64,000 nucleotides of DNA from Bacilli bacterium (GTDB taxonomy: Bacteria > Bacillota_I > Bacilli_A > RF39 > UBA660): positions 248,001 through 312,000 of the forward strand of contig JAFSDH010000002.1 in the NCBI GenBank assembly GCA_017436345.1, written 5' to 3'. Both the position numbers and the translations under genes were made by a program. Positions within the stretch are counted from its first letter, which is position 1. The number at the start of each line of letters is the position of its first letter. The notes under the pieces were generated by a model, which saw only the letters and a list, made by a program, of their open reading frames with translations, was not told where the DNA came from and searched no databases. Shown in pieces: positions 9,550-18,646 of this stretch.

Positions 9550-12500
9550 ATGATAGACGTAGAAAAAACAGAGAGATTAAAAAAAATATTACTAACTAAG
9601 TATGATTCTTTTGATGATGAAACTGTCAAAAATATTATAAGTACTAGTAAAGATATTACAGTTGAAGACTTTTATAATTTTGTTCAAGAATTTGAATATA
9701 ATAATGAAATAAGTAGAGAAGATGAAGAATTACTTGGCAACAACATATTACCTATTTTTTCACGTTTATATTCACTTAAAGAAATTATTGATATCTTAAA
9801 AAAAACAGATGACTATTCATCAATACCAACAATTATTGAATACTTTCAAAAAAATAGCCTACCAGTTGATGAAAAACCTAATTATGATGAAATAGTTGAT
9901 GAGATTATAGAAAAGAAAAGATGGAGTTCTATTGTTTACTTATATGATGAAGTTATTGATGAATTATCTTTTGAAAGTAAAAAGAAAATTTTTTTTGCTG
10001 TAAAAGAAAATATAGCTAGTTTATATCTTCATCAAGAAAAAGCTTTAGCAGATCTTCTTAAAACTGGGTGCTTAATTGATGAAGATATATCTTTTTTATC
10101 CCAAAGTATTCAAGATTATCCTAAAGCGTTAGTAGAACTATGCCTTAATAAAGAATTAGAAGTATTAAAAAAATATTTATTAATTGCATCAGATGATGAA
10201 AAAAATATAATTAGAGGATTAATTACTCTTAACTCAACTGATGTTATAACTGATGATTTAATGGGTGAGTTATTCTTAAACTTAAGTGGTTATGAAACTG
10301 GAAGTGCAATAGCAAGTTTCGCTGTAAATAGAGGATATGTTCCAGGTCTTGAAATTTTTTCTAGCAATCGTGTTTATTTTTCTAAAGACATTCATCTTTT
10401 ATCAGATAAAAATTTAATATATTACTATATCGAAAGAAGATCAGGCTCTATAAGTTATGGTGTTGAAGATAAAATAATTGAAACTATAGACACTGAAGAA
10501 AAAAAACAAGCTTTTAATTTAATTCAAGAATTAGGTAAAGGATCATCTTTCTTTTATTCATTAAATGATATTGACTATTTATTGGAAAAAGTTTTTAAAG
10601 TAGAAAATATTCCACATTATTTTAGTTCTACTGGCTGTAAAAAAGAATTACTATATGAAATATTTACAGTTTATAATCAGTATACTGAAAACGACAATCT
10701 ACCAGCTTTAGTATATGAAAAATGTAAAGAACAATTAACAGACATTGAAAAAAAATATTATGATTTATATACATCAATTTTTAGTTTAAATTCAGGTTGG
10801 CTTTATAACTCTGCTAGATTAGATGTTTTAATGAATGTTATTTCTACACCAGAAGAATTAAGTAAATTGACTGATGAAAAGGTAATAGAGCTTTTAAACT
10901 CTACTAAAACAGATAAAAGAATTATACTTGGTTTGTTAAAAATAGGTATGATAAATGAAAATATCCAACAAGAGATTTTTACGCCTAGAGAAAGAACTGT
11001 TTTGTCAATAACTAAAGAATATTTAGATAAAAGTTTATCATTAGAAGATATATATAATTTATATAAGGATATATGGGATAACAAAACATTTATTAACGAA
11101 GATGGAAAAATAACAAATGAATACTTTGAATATTGTTTAAGTAATGATTTCCCTCAATATATAACAAGTTTAAGTAATAAATATATAACAGATGACCAAA
11201 GATTATTTATCTCACTTATGGTTCCAACTATAGCTAGTGAGTATTATAATAGTTCGACTGAAAAATTATCATTTATAAAAGAAACCTTTTTTAGTAGTGA
11301 ACTTTTAACAAAATATATAAAAGATGGCAAGGCTACTAAAGCCTTAGTTGATAAATTATTCGAAATAGGTGCTTTAAATAATATCGAAAAAATAGATAAC
11401 TATACAGAATTATTATCAGAAAAACAAAAAACAATTCTAGAAGTTTTTAACCAAATTAAAGAAGGAGAAATCCAAAATGCTTATTGCGATTTCATAAAGG
11501 GAAGTTTATCCTCAATTTATGATGGAAAAATAGGAGAAGAGATAGTTACTAAAATTCCTGATTTACTTAATAAAATCAATTTATCAAATTCAAGTGAAGT
11601 TGCTGGAAGATATATAAGTATAGCTAAATTAATCTTACAAAACACAACAGAAACCCAAGTTGATCCAATGCTTCAATTTAAAAAAATTGAAAAAATATTT
11701 TTAACTAGAGAATTATCTCATATGGATAAAATCTTTAAATCATTTCAGTTGTTATATCCACATGATAAATTAATTGCAGCAATAAAGGAGCGTGATGATC
11801 GTGTATCTCCGACTTTACTTGCATATGCTCAAGCTAAAGAAGACACCATTTTAGGAAGAGAAGCAGAAAAATTATATGGTGATAAAACTTATGCTGTAGA
11901 AATGATTATGTATGCTGATTTACTTAAAACAACAATTGCATCTAATGATAAGACTTTTATTGAATATATCGATAATATTGAAAAAGGTAATATTTTGTTT
12001 AAGAGCTTAATGACTAAGGAAAAAGCTATCACTAGTCTACTACCAGAAGAAAAATATATTTTAAATAATTATATTAGTCATTTAGAAAATCTATATAAAA
12101 AGAGTCATCCTGGTAAGAAAATTAAAATTTCTAAAAATTTGGATGAAGCCTTAGTACTTTTAACAAATTTATATCAAGGTGTTAATATTGATTTAATTCC
12201 AGATCAAATAATTAAAAATAAATATCAAGCATATTTAGGTATTTCGACATTAGAAGAATTAAGAACAGTAATGCATGATGCAAAAATTCAAGCTGATGCT
12301 AAAGGAAGAGAATATGCAACAAGACCACTTGTTTTAGAAAGTGGAGATTTAATAAAAGGAATTGGACAAATTACATATCTAGATACTATTATTCAAAATG
12401 GTTCAGTTTCAAAAGAATTTTTAGGTGGAGATGTAGGATCTGACTATACACCATTTGATACTGATTTATCACGAGTTAGTGAAAAGAAAGATACATTAGA

Positions 12501-13926
12501 AGATAGTCTATCAGGCTTAGAAGCTAATGGATTTGGACCAATCTTCTTTGTTATAAAAAGTCCTCAAAGTAAATTTAATTGTACAAGAACAACCCGAGAT
12601 GAAGAATTTAAATTAGAAGAAACCTGTGAAGAATTTAAAAAAATAGAATTATTTAGAACTGCAGGAGATACTCATTATGGTATTAGGACAGGATTTGCCT
12701 CTACCCAAGTAGATTATATTTATTGTCAATCAGGTTCTCCTGTTTTAGAACAAATAGGATTAATTCTTGCCAAAAATGGATTCTATATCCCAGTAATTGA
12801 TCAAAGTATGAACTTAGCATTTACACCAGAAGATTTTGATAAATTAAGAAAAAAAATGAATGGTTTATCACACTATGGAATTAATAGTTATGAGTTTTCA
12901 TCAACAATTAGTAGTCCATATACTGAAGGCTTAGTTGATGATATTATTGAAAATATTAAAATAACTCAAAGACAAAAAAGAGAATTAGAATCTAAACTAA
13001 GAGAAGGATTTGAACAAGCCGGGCTTGAAATGAAAGTTGCTATTGATGGTGACATGAGTCCTGGTAGTGTTGAATTAATTGATACAGGATCAACAAGCCG
13101 TGGAACTAATCAAATAGGAGATGGGGACTTTGATTTTACTGTTAGATTAGATCGTGTTTATAAAAAACAAGATTCAAGTCCCGTAAAAACAAGCGTTTGT
13201 CGTGCTTTAGGAATTGGTGAAACATCATCAGATGTTAGAAAAGCTAAAGTACAATTATCAGATAAAGAAGTAGAAGTAGATATAAGTTATGCATCTAAAT
13301 CAGATCGAATTACATATACAACAGATATGTGTATAACAGATCGATTAGAAACTATCAAAAAACAAGATCCAGAAAAATATGTATTAGTTTTAGCTAATAT
13401 TATTCTTGCTAAAAATATTTTAAAAACAGCTCAATGCTATAAACCACATCATGCTAGTGAAAATGCTCAAGGTGGTTTAGGAGGAGTAGGAACTGAAAAT
13501 TGGATTTTACAAAATGGTGGATCACTAGAAGAAGCTGCAACAGAATTTTTAGTAGCAGCTGGAGTTTTAACAACTCAAACTGATGAAGAAGGAAAAACTT
13601 CAATTGTAATAGACGAGAATAGAGAAAAAGAACATAAAGATTTCGCAACATCATACCGTGTTTGGGACTTTGGTCAAAATCAATTGTCTGAAATGAGAAC
13701 ACGAGACTTCCCATATGACAACTTTGTATGGAATAATATGAATCCTAAAGGATATTCCAGAATGGTTCAAGCGATGCAAGCGTATATGTTAGAATTACAT
13801 CCAGAGATTAAATTTATCCCAAAAGAAGATAAAGATGAAGAATTAAAAAACGTATCAGAACAAACTAGAACATATTTACAAAGTATGGTAAAACAAGATA
13901 TAACGACGGAAAATAAAGGTAAATAA
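9550..13926 (+). CDS. Giant protein (1458 aa) with a C-terminal class I nucleotidyltransferase domain
   Basis: ATG 9550 follows AGGTGA at 9539-9544; the GTG at 9541 lies inside that site. Residues 1 to ~900 are mostly acidic and helical and I cannot assign them. Around 930-1115 is a distinct alpha/beta region (LIKGIGQITYLDTIIQNG ... GIRTGFASTQVDYIY). Its opening faintly recalls ADP-ribosyltransferase folds, but without their His. Residues ~1150-1430 are a polymerase-beta-like nucleotidyltransferase: Gly1180-Ser1181 (GSTSRGT), Asp1193 and Asp1195 (GDFDF), and a third acid Asp1244 (VEVDI). A helical segment GGLGGVGTENWILQNGGS resembles the tail of archaeal-type CCA-adding/OAS enzymes. All three metal-binding carboxylates are present, so activity is plausible. 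The substrate is unknown. It sits alone before the ileS leader. Confidence 0.8.
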   Translation: MIDVEKTERLKKILLTKYDSFDDETVKNIISTSKDITVEDFYNFVQEFEYNNEISREDEELLGNNILPIFSRLYSLKEIIDILKKTDDYSSIPTIIEYFQKNSLPVDEKPNYDEIVDEIIEKKRWSSIVYLYDEVIDELSFESKKKIFFAVKENIASLYLHQEKALADLLKTGCLIDEDISFLSQSIQDYPKALVELCLNKELEVLKKYLLIASDDEKNIIRGLITLNSTDVITDDLMGELFLNLSGYETGSAIASFAVNRGYVPGLEIFSSNRVYFSKDIHLLSDKNLIYYYIERRSGSISYGVEDKIIETIDTEEKKQAFNLIQELGKGSSFFYSLNDIDYLLEKVFKVENIPHYFSSTGCKKELLYEIFTVYNQYTENDNLPALVYEKCKEQLTDIEKKYYDLYTSIFSLNSGWLYNSARLDVLMNVISTPEELSKLTDEKVIELLNSTKTDKRIILGLLKIGMINENIQQEIFTPRERTVLSITKEYLDKSLSLEDIYNLYKDIWDNKTFINEDGKITNEYFEYCLSNDFPQYITSLSNKYITDDQRLFISLMVPTIASEYYNSSTEKLSFIKETFFSSELLTKYIKDGKATKALVDKLFEIGALNNIEKIDNYTELLSEKQKTILEVFNQIKEGEIQNAYCDFIKGSLSSIYDGKIGEEIVTKIPDLLNKINLSNSSEVAGRYISIAKLILQNTTETQVDPMLQFKKIEKIFLTRELSHMDKIFKSFQLLYPHDKLIAAIKERDDRVSPTLLAYAQAKEDTILGREAEKLYGDKTYAVEMIMYADLLKTTIASNDKTFIEYIDNIEKGNILFKSLMTKEKAITSLLPEEKYILNNYISHLENLYKKSHPGKKIKISKNLDEALVLLTNLYQGVNIDLIPDQIIKNKYQAYLGISTLEELRTVMHDAKIQADAKGREYATRPLVLESGDLIKGIGQITYLDTIIQNGSVSKEFLGGDVGSDYTPFDTDLSRVSEKKDTLEDSLSGLEANGFGPIFFVIKSPQSKFNCTRTTRDEEFKLEETCEEFKKIELFRTAGDTHYGIRTGFASTQVDYIYCQSGSPVLEQIGLILAKNGFYIPVIDQSMNLAFTPEDFDKLRKKMNGLSHYGINSYEFSSTISSPYTEGLVDDIIENIKITQRQKRELESKLREGFEQAGLEMKVAIDGDMSPGSVELIDTGSTSRGTNQIGDGDFDFTVRLDRVYKKQDSSPVKTSVCRALGIGETSSDVRKAKVQLSDKEVEVDISYASKSDRITYTTDMCITDRLETIKKQDPEKYVLVLANIILAKNILKTAQCYKPHHASENAQGGLGGVGTENWILQNGGSLEEAATEFLVAAGVLTTQTDEEGKTSIVIDENREKEHKDFATSYRVWDFGQNQLSEMRTRDFPYDNFVWNNMNPKGYSRMVQAMQAYMLELHPEIKFIPKEDKDEELKNVSEQTRTYLQSMVKQDITTENKGK

Positions 13927-13934
13927 TTTATATC

Positions 13935-13963
13935 TTGAAAAAAGAAAATTATTGTGTTAACAT
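13935..13963 (+). promoter_or_regulatory. Promoter of the ileS T-box leader
   Basis: TTGAAA (13935-13940), 17-bp spacer, TAACAT (13958-13963) preceded by TGT, an extended -10. Confidence 0.6.
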
Positions 13964-13964
13964 T

Positions 13965-14204
13965 ATGTGTATTGAAAGCAAGTGCGAAAGACGTAATTAG
14001 TGAAAGGTTTTATAAGAGAGTCTAGTAAGGTGAGAGTAGACAAACAAATAACTAATTAAGATCACTTTCAAGTGCGTTTTATGGATAAGATAAAAACGGT
14101 AACGCGTTATAGTTAAGAGGTAATTAGAAAAGTCACATACTAATTACAAATTAAGGTGGTACCACGAGCAATTCGTCCTTTTGGATGTTTGCTCGTTTTT
14201 TTTA
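13965..14204 (+). ncRNA. T-box leader of ileS (Ile specifier ATC)
   Basis: The T-box core AAGGTGGTACCACG lies at 14153-14166. It is followed by a terminator helix (ACGAGCA ... TGCTCGT) and a T-tract ending near 14204. The likely specifier is ATC at 14061-14063, in AAG-ATC-ACTTTC, which fits the downstream isoleucyl-tRNA synthetase. Uncharged tRNA-Ile would stabilise the antiterminator and permit ileS transcription. The specifier is inferred from codon and gene agreement, not from a full fold. Confidence 0.88.
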
Positions 14205-14226
14205 TTTAAAGAAAGGAATTGATATT

Positions 14227-17200
14227 ATGAGTTTTAAAGAATTATCTAAAGAAAAACAATCAGACTTAGAACAAAGACTAAGTGAAAAATGGCAAAAAGA
14301 AAATTTGCTTCAAAAAACAATTGATAATAGAGATGAACACTTTGTATTCTATGATGGACCAGCAACAGCTAATGGTATGCCTGGAATTCACCATATGTTA
14401 GCAAAACTACTTAAAGACACTATCTGTAAATATAAGACAATGCAAGGGTATAAAGTACTACGTAAAGTAGGATGGGATACGCATGGATTACCAGTAGAAG
14501 TAGCAGTAGAAAAAGAATTAGGATTCTCTGGTAAAGGTGATATTGAAAAATATGGAATAAAAGAATTTAATGAAAAATGTCGTGAAAATGTATGGAAAAA
14601 TGAAAAAGCATTTACTGATTTTACAAATAAAATGGGACAATTCATTAACTTAGATGATCCATATATTACATATCAAAATGATTATATTGAAACAGAATGG
14701 TGGATTTTAAAAAGATTCTTTGATGAAGGTTTAATCTATGATGGTTTAAAAATACTTCCATATTGTCCAAGATGTGGTACAGGTCTAGCTTCTCATGAAG
14801 TTGCTCAAGGATATAAAGAAATAAGTGTTAATACAGTAACAGTTCCTTTCAAATTAAAGGATCAAGAAAATACTTACTTCTTAGTATGGACAACAACTCC
14901 ATGGACATTAATGAGTAACGTTGCAGTAGCAGTTAATCCAAATGAAACATATGTAAAATGTTTATCGAAGGGATATAACTTTATCGTTGCTGAAAAACTA
15001 GCTCATAAAGTATTAGGTGATGAATTTGAAGTAGTAGAAACTTATACTGGTAAAGATTTAGAAAATGTTGAATATGAACAATTCTTACCAATATTAAGTG
15101 TTAATAAAAAAGCATTCTTTGCTACATGTGCTGATTATGTAACTATGGAAGATGGTACAGGTATCGTTCATATCGCTCCAGCATTTGGTCAAGATGACTA
15201 CGAAGTTGGATTAAAATATGATTTACCAGTATTAAATCCAGTAGATGAAAATGGATGTTTTACAGAAGGTCCATGGCAAGGAAGATTGGTTGTTGATAGC
15301 GAACTTGAACTAGATATCATTAAATATCTAGCAGCAGAAGATAAAATCTTCAAGAAACAAAAAATGGTACATAACTATCCACATTGTTGGAGATGTAAAA
15401 CACCACTTGTTTACTATTCAAAACCAAGTTTATATATTAAAACAACTGCTATAAAAGATAAAATTATTGAAGAAAATAATAAAGTAAATTGGTATCCAGA
15501 ATACGTTGGTGAAAAACGTTTTGGAAACTGGTTAGAAAATATGAATGACTGGGCAATCTCTAGAAATAGATATTGGGGTACACCAATTCCTTTATGGAGA
15601 TGTAGTTGTGGTCATGATGAAATGATTGGTTCACGTAAAGAATTAGTTGAACGTGCTATTGAAGATATCGATGAAACAATTGAACTTCATAGACCATATG
15701 TAGATGATGTTCATTTAAAATGTCCAGTATGTGGAAAAGAAATGACAAGAGTAAAAGATGTAATTGACTGTTGGTTTGATTCAGGAGCAATGCCTTTTGC
15801 ACAATATCATTATCCATTTGAAAATAAAGAATTATTTGAATCTCAATTCCCAGCTGACTTTATCTCAGAAGGAATTGACCAAACACGTGGATGGTTCTAT
15901 TCACTTCTTGTAATTTCTACATTCGTAATGGGTAAATCTCCATATAAAAATGTATTAGTAAATGACCTTCTTTTAGATAAATATGGACAAAAAATGCATA
16001 AATCTAAAGGTAATGCTATCGAACCATTTACAATCCTTAAAAACTATGGAGCTGATGCAACAAGATTCTATATGTTACACACATCTCCAGTATGGACTCC
16101 ACTTAAATTTGATGAAGATGGAATTAAAGAAATCAATTCTAAGTTCTTCAATACATTAAAGAATACTTATACATTCTTCCAAATGTATGCTAATACTGAT
16201 AACTTAGATCCAAGAGATTTTAAAGTAGAATACAAAGACTTAGAAGAAATCGATAAATGGTTATTATCTAAATATAATAAACTAGTTAAAAATGTAACTG
16301 ATTCATTTGAAGAATATGACCTTAATAAAGCAGTTAAATACTTAAATGGATTTGTTAATGAAGAACTATCTAACTGGTATATTAGAAGAAACAGAAGAAG
16401 ATTCTGGGCTAGTGAATTAGATAATAGTAAAAAAGCTGTTTACCAAACTACATATGAAGTATTAGTAGGATTATGTAAATTAGCAGCACCAGTTGTACCA
16501 TTTACAACTGATGAAATCTATACTAATTTAACTGATGAAGAAAGTGTTCACTTAGCAGATTATCCAAAATGCGATGAAAGCTTAATTGATGAAGTAATTG
16601 AAAAGAGAATGGATTTAATTAGAGACTTAATTTCATTAGGAAGAAATGCTCGTGAAGAATCTAAAGTAAAGGTTCGTCAACCAATCAGTGAAGTAATCCT
16701 TGATGGTAAAAATAAAGCTACAATTGAAGACTTAATTGATTTAGTTAAAGAAGAATTAAATGTTAAAGAAGTTAACTTTGTTGACGACTTATCAGAATAT
16801 ATGAATTTTGAAGTTAAACCTAACTTTAAAGTATGTGGGCCAATTCTTGGTAAAGAAATTGGACTATTCTCTAAAGAACTAGGAAGTATCACTAATGAAG
16901 ATATTTCTAAACTTGATAATGGAGAAGAAGTAACTTTAGGAAACTTCAAAGTAACTAAAGATATGATTGATGTAAGAATTTCTTCTAAAGAAGGATTTAA
17001 TGCAGCAATGGAAAATAATAATTTCATTATCTTAAATACAACTTTAACAGAAGAATTACTTGCAGAAGGTATCGCAAGAGAACTAGTAAGTAAAGTGCAA
17101 CAATTAAGAAAAGAAAAAGACTTTAATATAACTGATAGAATTGACATTTTATATAGTGAAAATGAAGAATTAACTAAAGTTATGAATAGTTTCGAATCAT

Positions 17201-17307
17201 TCATTAAGAATGAAACTTTATGTGATAACTTCTTAGTAAAAAATGATTTAACTGAAGATTATAATTTAAATGGAATCGAAGTTAAATTAGATGTAGTTAG
17301 AAAATAA
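14227..17307 (+). CDS. ileS: Isoleucyl-tRNA synthetase
   Basis: 1026 residues from ATG 14227, behind AAAGGA at 14212-14217; the frame extends upstream only into the T-box terminator. It charges tRNA-Ile in the cytoplasm. The HIGH motif appears as GMPGIHH near residue 52 and the KMSKS motif as KMHKS (589-593). Zinc-type Cys pairs (CPRCG, CRCK, CSCG, CPVCG) and the WDTHGLPVE class I signature are present, and the editing insertion and anticodon domain are full length. PATANG before HIGH and the extended length point to the type 2, eukaryote-like IleRS. Members of that type are often mupirocin-insensitive; that is inference here. Controlled by the T-box directly upstream. Confidence 0.95.
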   Translation: MSFKELSKEKQSDLEQRLSEKWQKENLLQKTIDNRDEHFVFYDGPATANGMPGIHHMLAKLLKDTICKYKTMQGYKVLRKVGWDTHGLPVEVAVEKELGFSGKGDIEKYGIKEFNEKCRENVWKNEKAFTDFTNKMGQFINLDDPYITYQNDYIETEWWILKRFFDEGLIYDGLKILPYCPRCGTGLASHEVAQGYKEISVNTVTVPFKLKDQENTYFLVWTTTPWTLMSNVAVAVNPNETYVKCLSKGYNFIVAEKLAHKVLGDEFEVVETYTGKDLENVEYEQFLPILSVNKKAFFATCADYVTMEDGTGIVHIAPAFGQDDYEVGLKYDLPVLNPVDENGCFTEGPWQGRLVVDSELELDIIKYLAAEDKIFKKQKMVHNYPHCWRCKTPLVYYSKPSLYIKTTAIKDKIIEENNKVNWYPEYVGEKRFGNWLENMNDWAISRNRYWGTPIPLWRCSCGHDEMIGSRKELVERAIEDIDETIELHRPYVDDVHLKCPVCGKEMTRVKDVIDCWFDSGAMPFAQYHYPFENKELFESQFPADFISEGIDQTRGWFYSLLVISTFVMGKSPYKNVLVNDLLLDKYGQKMHKSKGNAIEPFTILKNYGADATRFYMLHTSPVWTPLKFDEDGIKEINSKFFNTLKNTYTFFQMYANTDNLDPRDFKVEYKDLEEIDKWLLSKYNKLVKNVTDSFEEYDLNKAVKYLNGFVNEELSNWYIRRNRRRFWASELDNSKKAVYQTTYEVLVGLCKLAAPVVPFTTDEIYTNLTDEESVHLADYPKCDESLIDEVIEKRMDLIRDLISLGRNAREESKVKVRQPISEVILDGKNKATIEDLIDLVKEELNVKEVNFVDDLSEYMNFEVKPNFKVCGPILGKEIGLFSKELGSITNEDISKLDNGEEVTLGNFKVTKDMIDVRISSKEGFNAAMENNNFIILNTTLTEELLAEGIARELVSKVQQLRKEKDFNITDRIDILYSENEELTKVMNSFESFIKNETLCDNFLVKNDLTEDYNLNGIEVKLDVVRK

Positions 17308-17313
17308 TAAATA

Positions 17314-17338
17314 AAAGCATCGTTTTGATGCTTTTTTT
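17314..17338 (+). terminator. Intrinsic terminator after ileS
   Basis: AAAGCATC/GATGCTTT stem with T-tract. Confidence 0.9.
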
Positions 17339-17365
17339 ATGTAAAAATATATAAAAAAGATAAAA

Positions 17366-17382
17366 AGTGTAAAAAATACACT
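17366..17382. promoter_or_regulatory. Operator O1, AGTGTA-N5-TACACT
   Basis: Perfect 6-5-6 inverted repeat AGTGTAAAAAATACACT just upstream of the -35. Identical to O3 and near-identical to O2, so it is probably a dimeric repressor site. The regulator is not identified in this window. Confidence 0.8.
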
Positions 17383-17389
17383 AAAACTA

Positions 17390-17418
17390 TTGACAAATGT
17401 AAAAAGTACACTTATAAT
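17390..17418 (+). promoter_or_regulatory. Consensus sigma-A promoter of the DUF6273-like pair
   Basis: TTGACA (17390-17395), exact 17-bp spacer, TATAAT (17413-17418). Both hexamers are perfect, the strongest promoter in the window. The spacer is entirely occupied by operator O2. Confidence 0.85.
17396..17412. promoter_or_regulatory. Operator O2 filling the -35/-10 spacer
   Basis: AATGTA-AAAAG-TACACT, the same 6-5-6 architecture as O1 and O3 with one changed base in the left arm. It exactly fills the 17-bp spacer, so binding would exclude RNA polymerase. Confidence 0.8.
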
Positions 17419-17520
17419 TGTAATCTTAATCAAAGAAGGGGGAATAATTAAAAAAAGATTAAGTATTTTTATCATAAAAAATACAAGGTAAAAATAAATA
17501 AAAATATAAAAATAAAAAAG

Positions 17521-17535
17521 AGATGCTATGCATCT
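17521..17535 (-). terminator. Hairpin AGATGC-TAT-GCATCT, possible minus-strand terminator
   Basis: A perfect 6-bp stem. On the minus strand it is followed by CTTTTTTATTTTT, terminator-like. On the plus strand no T-tract follows, so it would be a 5' UTR hairpin of the DUF6273-like mRNA. It may shield this locus from antisense transcription. Confidence 0.4.
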
Positions 17536-17553
17536 TATAAAAAACAAAAATAA

Positions 17554-17570
17554 AGTGTAAAAAATACACT
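17554..17570. promoter_or_regulatory. Operator O3, AGTGTA-N5-TACACT
   Basis: Identical to O1 over all 17 bp. It lies ~135 bp downstream of the -10 and 29 bp before the start codon, suited to looping or roadblock repression. Confidence 0.75.
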
Positions 17571-17598
17571 AAAGCAAAGAAAGAAGGAATGAAATATT

Positions 17599-18633
17599 AT
17601 GTTTAAAATTTTAACAGAGTTTGAATTTGACTATAAGTTATTTAAAGCGTTAGATACTAAAACTACTGATTTTGCTAAAAGAGATGGAAAATCATATGAC
17701 GGTTGGTGCGTTGAAGAAGTAGATTGTAATGGTGAAGAAGCAGCAATTTACAAAAATGATGGAAAAGTACAAATTTTAGATTTAACTAATCCAAACGTTG
17801 GGATAAGACCAGCAATAAATTATTCACAAATTAAATCAAGTGCAAAAGTAATTAGAGAATTAGAAGAAGGATTAAAAGAAATAGAGTTTGGAGAATATCC
17901 ACAAGAAAGAGTAGAAGATTATTTACAAGAACAATTGAATCAAGATTTACTAGATAGTAGATTAGAAACAACAGAAAAAAAATATACAATCTATAATAAT
18001 GATGAACAAAATCCAGATACGATAAGATTAATTGAAGTAATGGATAAAGATGGAAATAAATATGTAAATAAAAATGATACTTGGTATAAAGTAAGTCCAG
18101 TTAGATGGATTGTAAATGAAAAAACAAATTTAGCAGTAACAAAATATATGATTCAAGGTGGAATACCATATGGTGAATATAAAGAACCACCAATGACAGA
18201 ATGGGAAAAAGAATTTGAAAGAAGCATTCCAATGAAGTTGCCGCCTTCTGTAATAAGAATGCACGAACTAAGAAGAATAAATCCAACAATTATAGAAGGA
18301 TTCTTAAATGTAGTATTATCAAAAGATTTAATAAGGGCAAATGAAAAGATTGAAGAAGAAACAAAATTAAACGAAAAGCCAAAAGAAAGAAGAACAGGTA
18401 TTGATACAATAGTCTTTAAAAATCCACTTTGTCAAAGATATGTAGATATAATGGGAGGAGAAGAAGAAAAAACATCAGAAGAATACTTCAGAAAATTACT
18501 TGAATCTTTAGACGAGGACAAAATAAAAGTAGAAGCCGCAACAAGATTTCTACATCCAACATTACAAGAAGAATACATAGAAGGAAAAAGAGCATTAAGA
18601 AAAACATTAATAGATTATAAAAAGAATAGATAA
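17599..18633 (+). CDS. DUF6273-like protein, first of a tandem pair
   Basis: 344 residues, no signal peptide or membrane helix, with a good AAAGAAGGA ribosome site. The middle carries DUF6273-type signatures: an ascending IEFGEYPQ segment (~95-102), DKDGNKYVNKNDTWYKVSPV, and VRWIVNEKTNLAVTKYMI, where the family usually has IxWxVL...ALLISKY. An earlier VGIRPAI element is also typical. The C-terminal ~120 residues are charged and helical. No activity is known for the family. It is first in an operon with its paralogue 13 bp downstream, behind a consensus promoter with three operators, so it is probably made only on induction. Confidence 0.75.
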   Translation: MFKILTEFEFDYKLFKALDTKTTDFAKRDGKSYDGWCVEEVDCNGEEAAIYKNDGKVQILDLTNPNVGIRPAINYSQIKSSAKVIRELEEGLKEIEFGEYPQERVEDYLQEQLNQDLLDSRLETTEKKYTIYNNDEQNPDTIRLIEVMDKDGNKYVNKNDTWYKVSPVRWIVNEKTNLAVTKYMIQGGIPYGEYKEPPMTEWEKEFERSIPMKLPPSVIRMHELRRINPTIIEGFLNVVLSKDLIRANEKIEEETKLNEKPKERRTGIDTIVFKNPLCQRYVDIMGGEEEKTSEEYFRKLLESLDEDKIKVEAATRFLHPTLQEEYIEGKRALRKTLIDYKKNR

Positions 18634-18646
18634 AGGAGTAATAAAT

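Noticed and set aside
16677..17204. 175-codon minus-strand frame inside ileS
   Set aside because: Entirely antisense to a conserved synthetase; the length follows from AT-rich codon use.
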